Assembly: GCF_001983995.1 (NCBI RefSeq) | Contig: NZ_CP019450.1 | Span: 3,472,001 to 3,536,000, forward strand | Length of the DNA: 64,000 bases | Direction of reading: 5' to 3' | Source: Halioglobus japonicus | Lineage (GTDB): Bacteria; Pseudomonadota; Gammaproteobacteria; Pseudomonadales; Halieaceae | Part shown: piece after piece, positions 43,400 to 52,640 of the stretch | Layout: each line of letters opens with the position of its first letter | Numbering within the stretch: the first letter of the stretch is position 1 | Position numbers and translations under genes: made by a program | Notes under the pieces: model-generated | Told to the model about the DNA's origin: nothing | The model's input: the letters and a program-made list of their open reading frames with translations, nothing else | The model's database searches: none

Positions 43400-44283
43400 C
43401 AGCCCTTGAGCTGCTCCAGGATGGAAGAGAAGTCGCGCTGGCCATTGCCCTCTTCCTGATGCTTGCCATATAAGGCACGTGCAAGCTTGCCCATCTGGTT
43501 ATCAACGCCACTCTGCTCGGCTATTTCCAGCGCCAGGCCAAGGTCCTTCACCATCAGGTCAGTCATAAAGCCGGGCTGGTAATCGTTGCTGGCAGGGGCT
43601 GTCTCCATAACCCCGGGATACGGGTTGTAGACTTCCAGTGACCAGTTGCGACCGGAGCTGGCCAGCATGATCTCCGACAGCACCGCCGGGTCCAGACCAT
43701 TGCGCGCGCCCATCTCCAGCGCTTCAGCGCTGCCGATCATGTGAATCGCCAGCAGCATATTGTTGCAGCCCTTGGCCACCTGGCCGGCACCGGCAGGGCC
43801 GGCGTGGAAAATGTTCTTGCCCATGGCGGAAAGAATGGCCTGCGCACGGGGGAAAGTGTCGGCGGAACCACCACACATAAAGGCCAGGGTACCTGCTGCG
43901 GCCGCGGCCACACCACCGGACACCGGCGTATCCATAAAGCCAATACCCGCAGCCGCGGCCGCTTCACCTACTTCGCGTGCCGTGGCCGCGTCGATAGTAG
44001 AACAGTCCAGGCAGGTAGTGCTGGCATCGAGCTGCGCCAGCAGGCCATCGTCGCCGAGGTAGGTAGCAGCAACATGTTTGCCCGCCGGCAGCATGGAAAT
44101 GACGTAGTCTTTACCGCTGGCCGCCTCGGTGGCGGATGCCGCTACCGCGGCGCCAGCCGCTTCCAGATCGGCACAGGCGGCGGGCATTAAATCGAATACC
44201 GTCACCTGGTGACCAGCCTTGATCAGGTTTTTGGCCATCGGGCCGCCCATATTACCCAGGCCAATGAATGCTACATTTGCCAT
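43399..44283 (-). CDS. mmsB: 3-hydroxyisobutyrate dehydrogenase
   Basis: The 294-aa protein has the beta-hydroxyacid dehydrogenase signatures: N-terminal IGLGNMGGPMAKNLIKAGH, the substrate loop DTPVSGGVAAAAAGTL, and the catalytic lysine in GAGQVAKGCNNMLL. It oxidises 3-hydroxyisobutyrate to methylmalonate semialdehyde with NAD+, and relatives accept 3-hydroxypropionate. It lies in the operon 48863 to 42560 after the hydrolase-type crotonase (37 bp gap). Confidence 0.9.
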   Translation of the reverse strand: MANVAFIGLGNMGGPMAKNLIKAGHQVTVFDLMPAACADLEAAGAAVAASATEAASGKDYVISMLPAGKHVAATYLGDDGLLAQLDASTTCLDCSTIDAATAREVGEAAAAAGIGFMDTPVSGGVAAAAAGTLAFMCGGSADTFPRAQAILSAMGKNIFHAGPAGAGQVAKGCNNMLLAIHMIGSAEALEMGARNGLDPAVLSEIMLASSGRNWSLEVYNPYPGVMETAPASNDYQPGFMTDLMVKDLGLALEIAEQSGVDNQMGKLARALYGKHQEEGNGQRDFSSILEQLKG

Positions 44284-44320
44284 GTTTCAGTTCCTATATG
44301 CTGTGGAGTTGCGAGCCGAT

Positions 44321-45430
44321 TTACAGGTCTGCCAGCGGGTTTTCATCCCAGGGCGCAGTAAAGAAAGCATCGAGCACCTCGGCGGGCACATCGCGACTGG
44401 CGGCGTATTGCCAGGCGGGATTGCGATCTTTGTCGATCAGCAGTGCGCGCACGCCCTCGGCAAATTCCGGGTGACGCACAATATTGGTCGCCAACTGCAC
44501 CTCTGCGCGGAACACATCGGCCAGGCCCATGTGGCGGGTTTCCCACAGCTGGCGATGAATCCACTGCGCGGCCAGTTTAGAGCCGTGGGCAAGGCTGTCG
44601 CGGGCCTTGGCCAACCAGGGATCGTCGGTATCCTGCCCGGTAATCCGATCAATAATGTCGTGAATATCCTCTCCGTCGAGTAACTGGGCAATGGTGGCCG
44701 CATGTGGTTCAACCTGCCCCGCCGGCGAAGCGGAGATACTCTGCTCGGCAAAGGGCCGCAGCACATGTCGCACCAGCGCATGGTTGCGCTCTACGTCATC
44801 GGTCCAGACCTGGGCCAGCAAATCATCGATCACCACCTGCTTGCGGTCACTGGCAATAAAGCGGTCGGCAATGCCGATGTAAATCGCATCTGCGGCATTG
44901 ATTGATGCGCCGGTCAGCGCCAGAAATTCACCGGTCTGTCCGGGGGCATGATTCAGGAACCAGCTGCCGCCCACATCAGGGAACAGCGCAATGGTGACTT
45001 CCGGCATGGCGATGCGCGTACGCTCGGTGACCACTCGGTGCGAACAACCGGCCATGACACCGAGGCCGCCGCCCATGACAATACCATGACCCCAGCACAC
45101 AATCGGTTTGGCATAGGTATGCAGGGTGTAGTTCATGCGGTATTCACGGGCAAAAAACGCCTCGGCGTACTCGCAGGGACCTCCGGGCTGACCGACCGCG
45201 GATTGGTGCAGGGCCTGTACATCACCGCCGGCGCAAAACGCTTTCTCGCCAGCACCCTCGATAAAGACGGCGGCAATGGCCTCATCCTGAGCCCAGGCGT
45301 CCAACCGCTCCTGCAGTAAATCCACCATCTCCAGGGTCAGGGAGTTCAGTGTAGCTTCCACACTCAGGGTAATGCGGCCGACCTTGCCGCTGGCCGCAGT
45401 TAACTCTTCAAACAGAACAGGCGCAGTCAT
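44321..45430 (-). CDS. 3-hydroxyisobutyryl-CoA hydrolase
   Basis: 369 aa from ATG 45430; that start overlaps the stop of the next gene upstream (TGATG), while five further residues are possible. The crotonase fold carries FCAGGDVQAL and the HIBCH-specific segment MPEVTIALFPDVGGSWFL with the catalytic Glu/Asp pair. It is longer than simple enoyl-CoA hydratases, as expected for hydrolases. It releases 3-hydroxyisobutyrate (or 3-hydroxypropionate) from CoA between the hydratase and mmsB. Confidence 0.88.
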   Translation of the reverse strand: MTAPVLFEELTAASGKVGRITLSVEATLNSLTLEMVDLLQERLDAWAQDEAIAAVFIEGAGEKAFCAGGDVQALHQSAVGQPGGPCEYAEAFFAREYRMNYTLHTYAKPIVCWGHGIVMGGGLGVMAGCSHRVVTERTRIAMPEVTIALFPDVGGSWFLNHAPGQTGEFLALTGASINAADAIYIGIADRFIASDRKQVVIDDLLAQVWTDDVERNHALVRHVLRPFAEQSISASPAGQVEPHAATIAQLLDGEDIHDIIDRITGQDTDDPWLAKARDSLAHGSKLAAQWIHRQLWETRHMGLADVFRAEVQLATNIVRHPEFAEGVRALLIDKDRNPAWQYAASRDVPAEVLDAFFTAPWDENPLADL

Positions 45431-46218
45431 CAGGCGTTTTTCCACTCAGGCTTGCGCTTTTCAAGGAAGGCATTGACCCCTTCGCGTTGGTCCTCGGTGG
45501 AGAACAGCGCCACAAATTCGCTGCGCTCATCTTCCAGCCCCTGGGCAATACAAATATCGCGGGCGCTGTGAATCAGCTTTTTGCAGGCGGTCACCGAAAT
45601 GGGACTCTGCTCGCCGACTTGTTCGGCCAGCGCCATGGCGCGCTCCAGCGCTGTACCCGTGGCCACCACCTCTTCGACCAGGCCAATGCGCTCTGCCTTG
45701 TCGGCCTTAATGCGCTCACCACACAGAATCATGCGCTTTGCCCAACCCTCACCTACCAATTGGGTCAGGCGCTGAGTACCGCCGGCGCAGGGCAGCAGGC
45801 CAACTTTGGCTTCGGGCAATGCCAGCTGCGCCTGCTCTTCAGCGATACGAATATCGCAGGCCATGGCCAACTCCAGGCCACCGCCCATGGCAAAACCATT
45901 GATCGCGGCAATAGACACACCGCGAAAATCAGCGAGGGTTTCAAAGGCCTGGCCAAAGTAGGCGGCCATCTTGCCGGCTGCTTCCGGATCGCCGTCGGCG
46001 AAAATTTTCAGGTCCGCGCCCGCGGAGAAAAACTTCTGGCCGGCACCGGTAATCACCAGGGCATAGATATTTTTTTCCGCGTTCAAGGCTTCAACCAGCG
46101 CAGCAAGCCCCGGCAGACTCTCGGTATCCCAGGTATTGGCCGCCGGATTGTCGACGGTAATTTTGGCGACGTGGCCGACAATTTCGACCTTCAGTTTTTC
46201 GGTGTTGCTCAGGCTCAT
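45430..46218 (-). CDS. Enoyl-CoA hydratase
   Basis: A standard crotonase of 262 aa: oxyanion-hole FFSAGADLKIFADG and GFAMGGGLELAMACDIRIA, the LPEAKVGLLPCAGGTQRL stretch with a catalytic glutamate, and a C-terminal helical tail. It would hydrate methacrylyl-CoA or acrylyl-CoA in this operon. Its start overlaps the acyl-CoA dehydrogenase stop by 4 bp. Confidence 0.9.
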   Translation of the reverse strand: MSLSNTEKLKVEIVGHVAKITVDNPAANTWDTESLPGLAALVEALNAEKNIYALVITGAGQKFFSAGADLKIFADGDPEAAGKMAAYFGQAFETLADFRGVSIAAINGFAMGGGLELAMACDIRIAEEQAQLALPEAKVGLLPCAGGTQRLTQLVGEGWAKRMILCGERIKADKAERIGLVEEVVATGTALERAMALAEQVGEQSPISVTACKKLIHSARDICIAQGLEDERSEFVALFSTEDQREGVNAFLEKRKPEWKNA

Positions 46219-47375
46219 TTAATAACCTCCAGTGCGCCGTCCATCAGCAGGCGGCGGGAAACAATAACTCGCATAATCTCGTTGGTACCCTCCAGGATCT
46301 GGTGCACGCGAGTGTCGCGCACGTGCCGCTCCATGGGGTATTCCTTGATGTAGCCGTAGCCGCCGTGTAACTGCAGCGCGTCGTTGCAGACGTTAAAACC
46401 CACGTCGGTGGCAAAGCGCTTGGCCATAGCACAGTAGGTCGAGGCCTGACTGTCCTTGTTGTCCAGCTTGCTCGCCGCCAGGCGCACCATCTGACGGGCG
46501 GCCACCAGTTCGGTGAGCATGTCTGCGAGCTTGAATTGTGTTGCCTGGAACTCGGCAATGGCGGTATCGAACTGCTTGCGCTCCTGCACATAGGCCACCG
46601 CTTCCTCCAGCGCCTGCTGGGCAGTGCCGATAGAACAGGTGGCGATGTTAATACGCCCCCCGTCCAGCCCTTCCATGGCAATGGAAAAGCCCTGCCCTTC
46701 TTTGCCGAGGCGGTTGGCCACGGGCACCCGCACGTTGTCGAAGGTCACCATGCGCGTGGGCTGGGCATTCCAGCCCATCTTGTCTTCTTTCTTGCCGTAG
46801 GAAATACCTTCAGCGTCCGCAGGAATCAGTAGTGCGGAAATACCTTTGGGGCCAGGGCCTCCGGTTCGCAGCATCACCACCAGTACATCGGTGTCACCCG
46901 CGCCAGAGATGAACACCTTGGCGCCGTTGACGATGTAGTCATCGCCGTCTCGTTCTGCGCTGGTGCGCAACGAGGCAGCGTCGGAGCCCGCGCCCGGTTC
47001 GGTGAGACAGTAGGAGGCCAACTTGGTGCCCATGACCAGCTCGGGGCACCAGGCATCGATCACTGAAGCATTGCAGTACTTGCCGATCATGCTCGTGGCC
47101 ATGTTGTGAATGGTGAGGAATGCAGCCGTGGCCGTGCACCCCTTGGCCAGCTCTTCGACGATCAGGCTGGCATCGAGACGGCTCATGCCCAGACCGCCGG
47201 CGGACTCCGGCGTATACATCCCCATAAAGCCCAGTTCGCCGGCCTGCGCCAGCGCGTCCTTGGGGAAAATGGACTCTTCGTCCCAGCGGGCTGCATGGGG
47301 CGCCAGTGCACCTTCAGCGAAAGCGCGCGCGCTGTCGGCAAAGGCAACCTGGTCTTCGTTCAGGGAAAAATCCAA
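46215..47375 (-). CDS. Acyl-CoA dehydrogenase (isobutyryl-CoA type)
   Basis: The 386-aa flavoprotein has MGTKLASYCLTEPGAGSDAA (FAD/substrate), FQATQFKLADMLTELVAARQ and the C-terminal GYGYIKEYPMERHVRDTRV with QILEGTNEIMR. The last motif contains the glutamate used as base in most short-chain members. In this gene company it most likely dehydrogenates isobutyryl-CoA (valine) or propionyl-CoA. It is preceded by an 84-bp gap with a GC-rich hairpin. Confidence 0.9.
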   Translation of the reverse strand: MDFSLNEDQVAFADSARAFAEGALAPHAARWDEESIFPKDALAQAGELGFMGMYTPESAGGLGMSRLDASLIVEELAKGCTATAAFLTIHNMATSMIGKYCNASVIDAWCPELVMGTKLASYCLTEPGAGSDAASLRTSAERDGDDYIVNGAKVFISGAGDTDVLVVMLRTGGPGPKGISALLIPADAEGISYGKKEDKMGWNAQPTRMVTFDNVRVPVANRLGKEGQGFSIAMEGLDGGRINIATCSIGTAQQALEEAVAYVQERKQFDTAIAEFQATQFKLADMLTELVAARQMVRLAASKLDNKDSQASTYCAMAKRFATDVGFNVCNDALQLHGGYGYIKEYPMERHVRDTRVHQILEGTNEIMRVIVSRRLLMDGALEVIK

Positions 47376-47416
47376 AGGCGCTTCTCCTCTGTTGTTATTG
47401 GTGTGTGCGGGGTAGG

Positions 47417-47446
47417 CACCACCGCCGCCTGCTTGCCGCGGTGGTG
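47417..47446. promoter_or_regulatory. GC-rich intercistronic hairpin
   Basis: CACCACCGC (47417-47425) and GCGGTGGTG (47438-47446) form a perfect 9-bp stem with a 12-nt loop. Flanking GGCA/TGCC may extend it. No T run follows on the minus strand. It may stabilise or partly terminate transcripts between the acylating aldehyde dehydrogenase and the acyl-CoA dehydrogenase. Confidence 0.45.
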
Positions 47447-47459
47447 TCTGCCACCTGAC

Positions 47460-48863
47460 TTAATTGAACTTGGCGATAACAGCGCCGAACAGTTCTTCGT
47501 CAGACGGAATTTCCTTGGTCTTCGCCAGCGGCTTGGATACCCAGGTTTCATTGATGAGATCACGCCAGGTGATGTTGTGATTAATGGAGTTCCCACCCCA
47601 CGAACCGCAACCCAGCGAGAAGGTTTGGCGCATGCCGTTCCATAGGTTACCGCTGTTGGACGCTGCCTGGGGCTGATTCACCATGACACGTGAGGTGCGG
47701 GTGGCACCGGCCAGCTTCATGATGTTGTCGTCGTTGTAGGAGTAAATACCGCAGCTGTGGCCCTGGCCCTGGTAGGCCTGGATCTTGTTGGTCAGCTCGA
47801 TGGCTTCGTCGATGTCCTTCACCTTGTAAAGCGCCATGGTCACGGTCAGCTTCTCGCCGGAGAACGGATGATCGGGGCCTGCGCCTGTCTCGGGCACGAT
47901 CAGGAAGCTCTTGCCTTCGGGCAGGTCGATACCCGCCTGGCCAGTAATATTCAGCGCCGACTGGGCAACGATCTTGGCATTCAGGTGGCCGTCTTCCCAG
48001 ATCACACCCTGCAGCTTGGCCTTGTCATCGCCCTCGATAACATAGCCGCCTTCGTGCTGAAGCTTGGCGAGGAATTCGTCGTAAATAGATTCGAATACCA
48101 GTACCGAGTTATCGGAGGAACAGGATGCCGCCAGGTCGAGGGTCTTGGAGGTGCGGATTTTTTCAGCCGCCTCATCGAGATCGGCAGAATCGTCGACGGT
48201 GATCACGGCGTTACCGACACCTACACCCAGCGCAGGCGTGCCAGACGAGTACGCAGCGTGCACCATGGCCTCACCGCCGGTGGCGAGTACGCGGTCGCAC
48301 TGGGCCATCAATTCGTTGGTTTTATCCAGTGAGGGCACGTCAATGCTCTGCACCAGGTCGGCGGGCGCACCACAGCGCTCGAGCGCGTCGCGCATGTAGT
48401 CACAGATTTTCTTGTTGGTGAGTTTGGCGCGCGGGTGAGGCGCCACAATAATGGCGTTGCGGCCTTTCACGGCCGAAATCGCTTTGATAACCGGCGTCGC
48501 CTCAGGGTTGGTCGAGGGTGACAGCGCACCGATAACACCGACCGGCTTGGCGATTTTGACGATGTTGCGCTCAGGCAACTCTTCGATCACGCCCACAGAC
48601 TTGTCGTTGATAATGTCGAGCAGTGTTGCGCGGGTCTTGCGGTGGATTTTCAGGTACTTGCCGTCGTAGTTGCCCAGCTGGGTCTCTTCGACAGTGAAGC
48701 GGGCGATTTCCTCGGAGCGGTCTTCACGCGCCACCGAGTACACCATGGCAGTGATGAGTTCATCCACCTGCTCCTGGGTGTAATTGGCAATCTGGGCCTG
48801 GGCCGCGCGTGCGCGGGCCATCATTTCGGCCACTTCCTGTGCGGGGCTCATTTCTTCTGACAT
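47460..48863 (-). CDS. CoA-acylating aldehyde dehydrogenase (EutE/SauS-like)
   Basis: A 467-aa protein of the AdhE/EutE branch of aldehyde dehydrogenases: PVGVIGALSPSTNPEATPVI, the catalytic Cys in DLAASCSSDNSVLV and the C-terminal FSLGCGSWGGNSINHNITW. Members turn an aldehyde, NAD+ and CoA into an acyl-CoA; the closest named relatives by eye are sulfoacetaldehyde dehydrogenases (SauS). It takes the operon position where mmsA, an unrelated methylmalonate-semialdehyde dehydrogenase, would usually stand. It could convert methylmalonate semialdehyde or malonate semialdehyde to the CoA ester. It is divergent from the AraC regulator. Confidence 0.85.
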   Translation of the reverse strand: MSEEMSPAQEVAEMMARARAAQAQIANYTQEQVDELITAMVYSVAREDRSEEIARFTVEETQLGNYDGKYLKIHRKTRATLLDIINDKSVGVIEELPERNIVKIAKPVGVIGALSPSTNPEATPVIKAISAVKGRNAIIVAPHPRAKLTNKKICDYMRDALERCGAPADLVQSIDVPSLDKTNELMAQCDRVLATGGEAMVHAAYSSGTPALGVGVGNAVITVDDSADLDEAAEKIRTSKTLDLAASCSSDNSVLVFESIYDEFLAKLQHEGGYVIEGDDKAKLQGVIWEDGHLNAKIVAQSALNITGQAGIDLPEGKSFLIVPETGAGPDHPFSGEKLTVTMALYKVKDIDEAIELTNKIQAYQGQGHSCGIYSYNDDNIMKLAGATRTSRVMVNQPQAASNSGNLWNGMRQTFSLGCGSWGGNSINHNITWRDLINETWVSKPLAKTKEIPSDEELFGAVIAKFN

Positions 48864-48936
48864 GACGATTCCTCTGAATTAGGTCTTACTTTCAAGTAGC
48901 GATGGATTCTAGCACTGGGCATTTTTCGGCCACATT

Positions 48937-48969
48937 GACTAAATTGCGAATTTTATGGACTATATTGCG
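48937..48969 (+). promoter_or_regulatory. AraC-type operator: two direct repeats 21 bp apart
   Basis: GACTAAATTGCG (48937-48948) and GACTATATTGCG (48958-48969) differ at one base and are spaced by exactly 21 bp, two helical turns, typical for the two half-sites of AraC-family regulators. They lie just before the start codon of the AraC gene (48972) and 74 bp from the divergent dehydrogenase gene (48863), suggesting autoregulation plus operon control. Confidence 0.7.
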
Positions 48970-48971
48970 GC

Positions 48972-49853
48972 ATGAGCACTCCATCAAAATGGCCCCTGCC
49001 GAGTCGCGGCGTACGCTTTATCACGCCGACATTCATGATACAGAAGCTGGCTCGACATCCACTAACCAAAGAGTGTTACCCCACGGCCATGGGCTATTAC
49101 CCCGAGGCCAGCGGCCATCGCATGGCCCGCGACAGGCACGACGACAACCTGCTTCTATATTGCTCTTCTGGCCAGGGCCACCTGGAAACCGATAGTTGGC
49201 GCGGTGATATCGGGGCGGGCCACCTGATGCTGCTGCCCCAGGGCCTCACCCACGCCTACCAGGCCAGCCAGGCTGACCCGTGGACCCTTTACTGGATTCA
49301 CTTCCAGGGCGCCAGCACCCGAGTATTCATGCAGTATCTTGGTTACCGCGAGGGCCGGCCCGTGGCAGACGCCGGCGTATCGCCGCTGCTCATCGGCGCC
49401 TTTACCAATCTGCTGGAGGTCCGGCGCACGGGCTACTCCACCCGGGCCTTTATCAACGCCTCCAACCACCTGCGCCATCTCATGACCCAGATCAGCATGG
49501 AAATCAGCGCCCATTCGGGGCGCCTGCAGGCGGGTTTCGAGCTCGAAATGGTGCAGGCATTTATGCTCGAGCATATCGACCGCGCTGTAACCCTGGATGA
49601 ACTGGCCGCAGTGGCCAACATGTCCAAATACCACTTCAGCAATCGCTACAAGGCACTCACCGGTTATTCGCCCATCAAGCACCTGCTGAATATGAAGATG
49701 GAACACGCCTGCAACCTGCTCGACACCACCGACCTGGGTATCGCCGAAATTGCCCAACAGGTCGGCTACGATGACCAGATGTATTTTTCGCGCCTGTTTC
49801 GTAAAACCATTGGCGCTTCCCCGCGGGGATATCGCAGCTCAACCCGCAAGTAG
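48972..49853 (+). CDS. AraC family regulator of the acyl-CoA operon (MmsR-like)
   Basis: The 293-aa regulator has an N-terminal cupin-type AraC_binding domain (DRHDDNLLLYCSSGQGHLET, WTLYWIHFQG) and a C-terminal double helix-turn-helix (VTLDELAAVANMSKYHFSNRY; GIAEIAQQVGYDDQMYFSRLF). It sits divergent to the valine-type operon like mmsR in Pseudomonas, where the AraC-type MmsR activates mmsAB. The 21-bp-spaced repeats directly before its start are its probable target. The inducer is likely an intermediate such as 3-hydroxyisobutyrate or 3-hydroxypropionate. Confidence 0.85.
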   Translation: MSTPSKWPLPSRGVRFITPTFMIQKLARHPLTKECYPTAMGYYPEASGHRMARDRHDDNLLLYCSSGQGHLETDSWRGDIGAGHLMLLPQGLTHAYQASQADPWTLYWIHFQGASTRVFMQYLGYREGRPVADAGVSPLLIGAFTNLLEVRRTGYSTRAFINASNHLRHLMTQISMEISAHSGRLQAGFELEMVQAFMLEHIDRAVTLDELAAVANMSKYHFSNRYKALTGYSPIKHLLNMKMEHACNLLDTTDLGIAEIAQQVGYDDQMYFSRLFRKTIGASPRGYRSSTRK

Positions 49854-49911
49854 CCTCTGCAGCAGCGGCGCTTTGCGGTATGCTTGCTTCTTCGCCCTGC
49901 CGGAGATTCCC

Positions 49912-51888
49912 GTGAAAAAAATTATTGCAGCTATCGCCTGCTTCTCTGCGCTAATGACTGGCCCCGCCTATGCCGAAGTCGAGCGCACCACCGCCAATAA
50001 TGGCCAACTGGTCATGGAGGACGTGCCGCCGATTCCGGAGCAGATCGCCCGAGACCTGCGCCGCTACCAGAACGTACGCTCCGCCAGCTTCCTGGCGTGG
50101 ACACCCACCGCTGACGGCCTGTACGTCAGTACCCGCTTCGGTGATGTGGCCCAGGTGCACAAAGTCAGCGCCCCCGGTGGCGCCCGCACCCAGCTGACCT
50201 TCTTCGATGAACCCGTGCGCAGCGTGCAGAGCCGTCCCGGTGACTCTGCACTGAGTTTCACCATGGACACCGGCGGCAACGAAAATACCCAGATTTACCT
50301 GCTGGAGCCCGGCAGCGGCGAAGAAGCCAAACTGCTAACCGACGGTGAGGCCCTCAATGGCAGCGCCGTCTGGGATCAGGCGGGTGAGCGCATCGCCTAT
50401 CGCAGCACCAGGCGCAACGGTGCCTCCAACGACATCTGGATTATGGACGTCGACAAGCCAGACGAGGCAAAGATGGTGTTCGCCTCGCCCGACGGCACTT
50501 ACTGGTACCCCATTGATTTCAGTGCCGATGGCCGCTTCCTGTTATTTGCCAACCTGGTAGGTAACGCGGACTCACGTATTCACCTGCTCGACCTGGCCAG
50601 CGGCGAACACCAGATGCTCGCCGGTGATCCGAAAAACCCCAGCAGCAATGCTGGCGTTGGGTTTGACGAGACCGGCCAGGGCTTCTGGTACACCACCGAT
50701 ATGGCCGGCGACTTCCGCCAGCTCGCGTGGCAGTCACTGGAAGTGGGCGACGAGCCGATGTTTATCACCGCAGATATCCCCTGGCATGTAGACGGCGTCA
50801 GGCTCAGCGAAGACCGCGGCCGCATCGCCTTCGCGGTGAACGAAAACGGCTTCTCACAGCTGTACTTGCTGGACAGCGCGAAGAAGCGCTACAAGGCGGT
50901 GAAGAACCTGCCGGTAGGTGTGCTGATCAGCATGGGCTTCAGCCCGGACAACAAGCAGCTGGCACTGACCCTGAATACACCTAACACGCCCTCTGACACC
51001 TTTGTCCTGGAGCTGGGCCGCAAGGCCACCAGCTACGGCGACCTCACCCGCTGGACCTTCAGCGAAGTGGGCGGCCTGGATACCGCGGGCTTCATCGAAC
51101 CGGAGCTCATCAGCTACCCCACCTTCGACAGCGGCAAGGGCGGCCCCGATGCCATTCCGGCGTGGCTGTATAAGCCCAAGGGCGAAGGCCCTTTCCCGGT
51201 CATCATCTCGATTCACGGCGGCCCTGAAGCCCAGGCGCGACCCTACTTCAGCAGCACCTACCAGCTGTGGCTGGAGACCCTGGGTGCCGCCGTACTGGTG
51301 CCCAACGTGCGCGGCTCCAACGGCTATGGCAAGGCCTACATGGGCATGGATAACGGCTTCAAGCGCGAGGATTCGGTGCGCGACATTGGCGCCCTGCTCG
51401 ACTGGATTGCCACCCAGGAAGATCTCGACACTGAGCGCGTGGCGGTATTTGGCGGCAGCTATGGCGGCTACATGGTGCTCGCCAGTGCCGTGCACTACAG
51501 CGACCGTCTGAAAGCGGCCGTGGACATCGTCGGCATCAGCAACTTTGTGACCTTCCTGGAAAACACCAAGGACTACCGCCGCGATCACCGCCGCGCCGAA
51601 TACGGCGACGAGCGCGACCCTGATATGCGCGCCCATCTGCAGGCCATCAGCCCGCTCAACAGCGTCGAGAAAATCCAGGTGCCGATGTTTGTAGTGCAGG
51701 GCGAGAACGACCCGCGCGTACCGGTCAGTGAGGCCGTACAGATCGTGGCCGCACTGCGCGATCAGGGCCAGCCCGTTTGGTACATGAACGCCCTCAATGA
51801 GGGCCACGGTTACCGCAAGAAAGAGAACCGCGACATTTACCAACAGGCGACTGTGTTATTTTTCCAGCAGTTCCTGCTGCGGAACTGA
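49912..51888 (+). CDS. Exported S9 family (prolyl-oligopeptidase-like) peptidase
   Basis: 658 aa from GTG 49912 (VKKIIAAIACFSALMTGPAYA signal peptide, GGAG ahead); upstream codons of the same frame are not signal-like. An N-terminal WD40/PD40-like beta-propeller (DDPVRS-type blades such as AVWDQAGERIAYRSTRRNGA) covers the C-terminal alpha/beta-hydrolase domain. Its triad is Ser516 (GGSYGG), Asp600 (GENDPRVPV) and His632 (NEGHGY). It should be a periplasmic dipeptidyl/oligopeptidase, and is the first gene of a run with LolA-like and M1-peptidase genes. Confidence 0.9.
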   Translation: MKKIIAAIACFSALMTGPAYAEVERTTANNGQLVMEDVPPIPEQIARDLRRYQNVRSASFLAWTPTADGLYVSTRFGDVAQVHKVSAPGGARTQLTFFDEPVRSVQSRPGDSALSFTMDTGGNENTQIYLLEPGSGEEAKLLTDGEALNGSAVWDQAGERIAYRSTRRNGASNDIWIMDVDKPDEAKMVFASPDGTYWYPIDFSADGRFLLFANLVGNADSRIHLLDLASGEHQMLAGDPKNPSSNAGVGFDETGQGFWYTTDMAGDFRQLAWQSLEVGDEPMFITADIPWHVDGVRLSEDRGRIAFAVNENGFSQLYLLDSAKKRYKAVKNLPVGVLISMGFSPDNKQLALTLNTPNTPSDTFVLELGRKATSYGDLTRWTFSEVGGLDTAGFIEPELISYPTFDSGKGGPDAIPAWLYKPKGEGPFPVIISIHGGPEAQARPYFSSTYQLWLETLGAAVLVPNVRGSNGYGKAYMGMDNGFKREDSVRDIGALLDWIATQEDLDTERVAVFGGSYGGYMVLASAVHYSDRLKAAVDIVGISNFVTFLENTKDYRRDHRRAEYGDERDPDMRAHLQAISPLNSVEKIQVPMFVVQGENDPRVPVSEAVQIVAALRDQGQPVWYMNALNEGHGYRKKENRDIYQQATVLFFQQFLLRN

Positions 51889-51941
51889 AATTGCAGGGGC
51901 GACTCGTCGTCCCAAAACAGACATACACCAAGGAGAACGCC

Positions 51942-52622
51942 ATGAGATTCCTGCTAACCTGCACCCTGCTGGCCACACTGGTCGCGCCGGCCTTTGCTGA
52001 AGGCCCCAAGATCAGCTGGGACCTGAAGGACGCTCTGCGCCAGGTCGACCGCCAGGCCGATGACTTCCAGACCGCCATGGCGCGGGTAGAAATGGTCCGC
52101 GCTGACCTCAGCGGCACAGAGATCAGCCGCGAGAAGGGCACGATTTTCATGGACAAAAAGGGCAATATTCGCCTGGATGTCGATGGCGACGAGCCGCGCA
52201 CCATGCTGGTCACCAAGAGCTACCTGTACATCCATTACCCGATCCAGAAGCGGGTGGAGTCCTACAAGCTGTCCAAGCACAAGACCCGCATGGAACCGTA
52301 CATGCGCCTTGGCTTTACCAATAGCGGCCGCGACCTGGAAGACGACTACCTGCTGACCTCACTGGGCGAGCGCGATATCGACAGCAACCGCACCCTGGGC
52401 CTGGAACTCACGCCCGAAAAAGACAAGGCCCGCGCGGTAATGGGTAAGGCGCAACTGTGGATTGACCAGGCCTCGTGGATGCCTGCCCAGCAGGTGATTG
52501 CCGCGTCCAGCCGCGGTGAGGAAATCACCCTCACCTACAGCTTTGTGGCGCGCAACCTGCAGCTCAACCCCGACCTGTTCTCCACCCAGTGGCCACGGGG
52601 CACTGACAAAGAAAAGATGTGA
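51942..52622 (+). CDS. LolA-like periplasmic protein
   Basis: 226 aa from ATG 51942 after AAGGAGAA, with signal peptide MRFLLTCTLLATLVAPAFA. The rest is an incomplete-beta-barrel pattern as in outer-membrane lipoprotein-sorting proteins (KISWDLKDALRQVDRQADDF, GTIFMDKKGNIRLDVDGDEP, YLYIHYPIQKRVESYKLSKH). It may carry lipids or lipoproteins. It is not the canonical lolA by context, since no ftsK or serS is present. A terminator follows at 52641-52674. Confidence 0.7.
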   Translation: MRFLLTCTLLATLVAPAFAEGPKISWDLKDALRQVDRQADDFQTAMARVEMVRADLSGTEISREKGTIFMDKKGNIRLDVDGDEPRTMLVTKSYLYIHYPIQKRVESYKLSKHKTRMEPYMRLGFTNSGRDLEDDYLLTSLGERDIDSNRTLGLELTPEKDKARAVMGKAQLWIDQASWMPAQQVIAASSRGEEITLTYSFVARNLQLNPDLFSTQWPRGTDKEKM

Positions 52623-52640
52623 GCTACACTGCTTCTTCAA

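Noticed and set aside
50854-51843. A 329-codon open frame antisense to the S9 peptidase
   Set aside because: Complement of conserved catalytic-domain codons; the translation is compositionally odd and matches no family.
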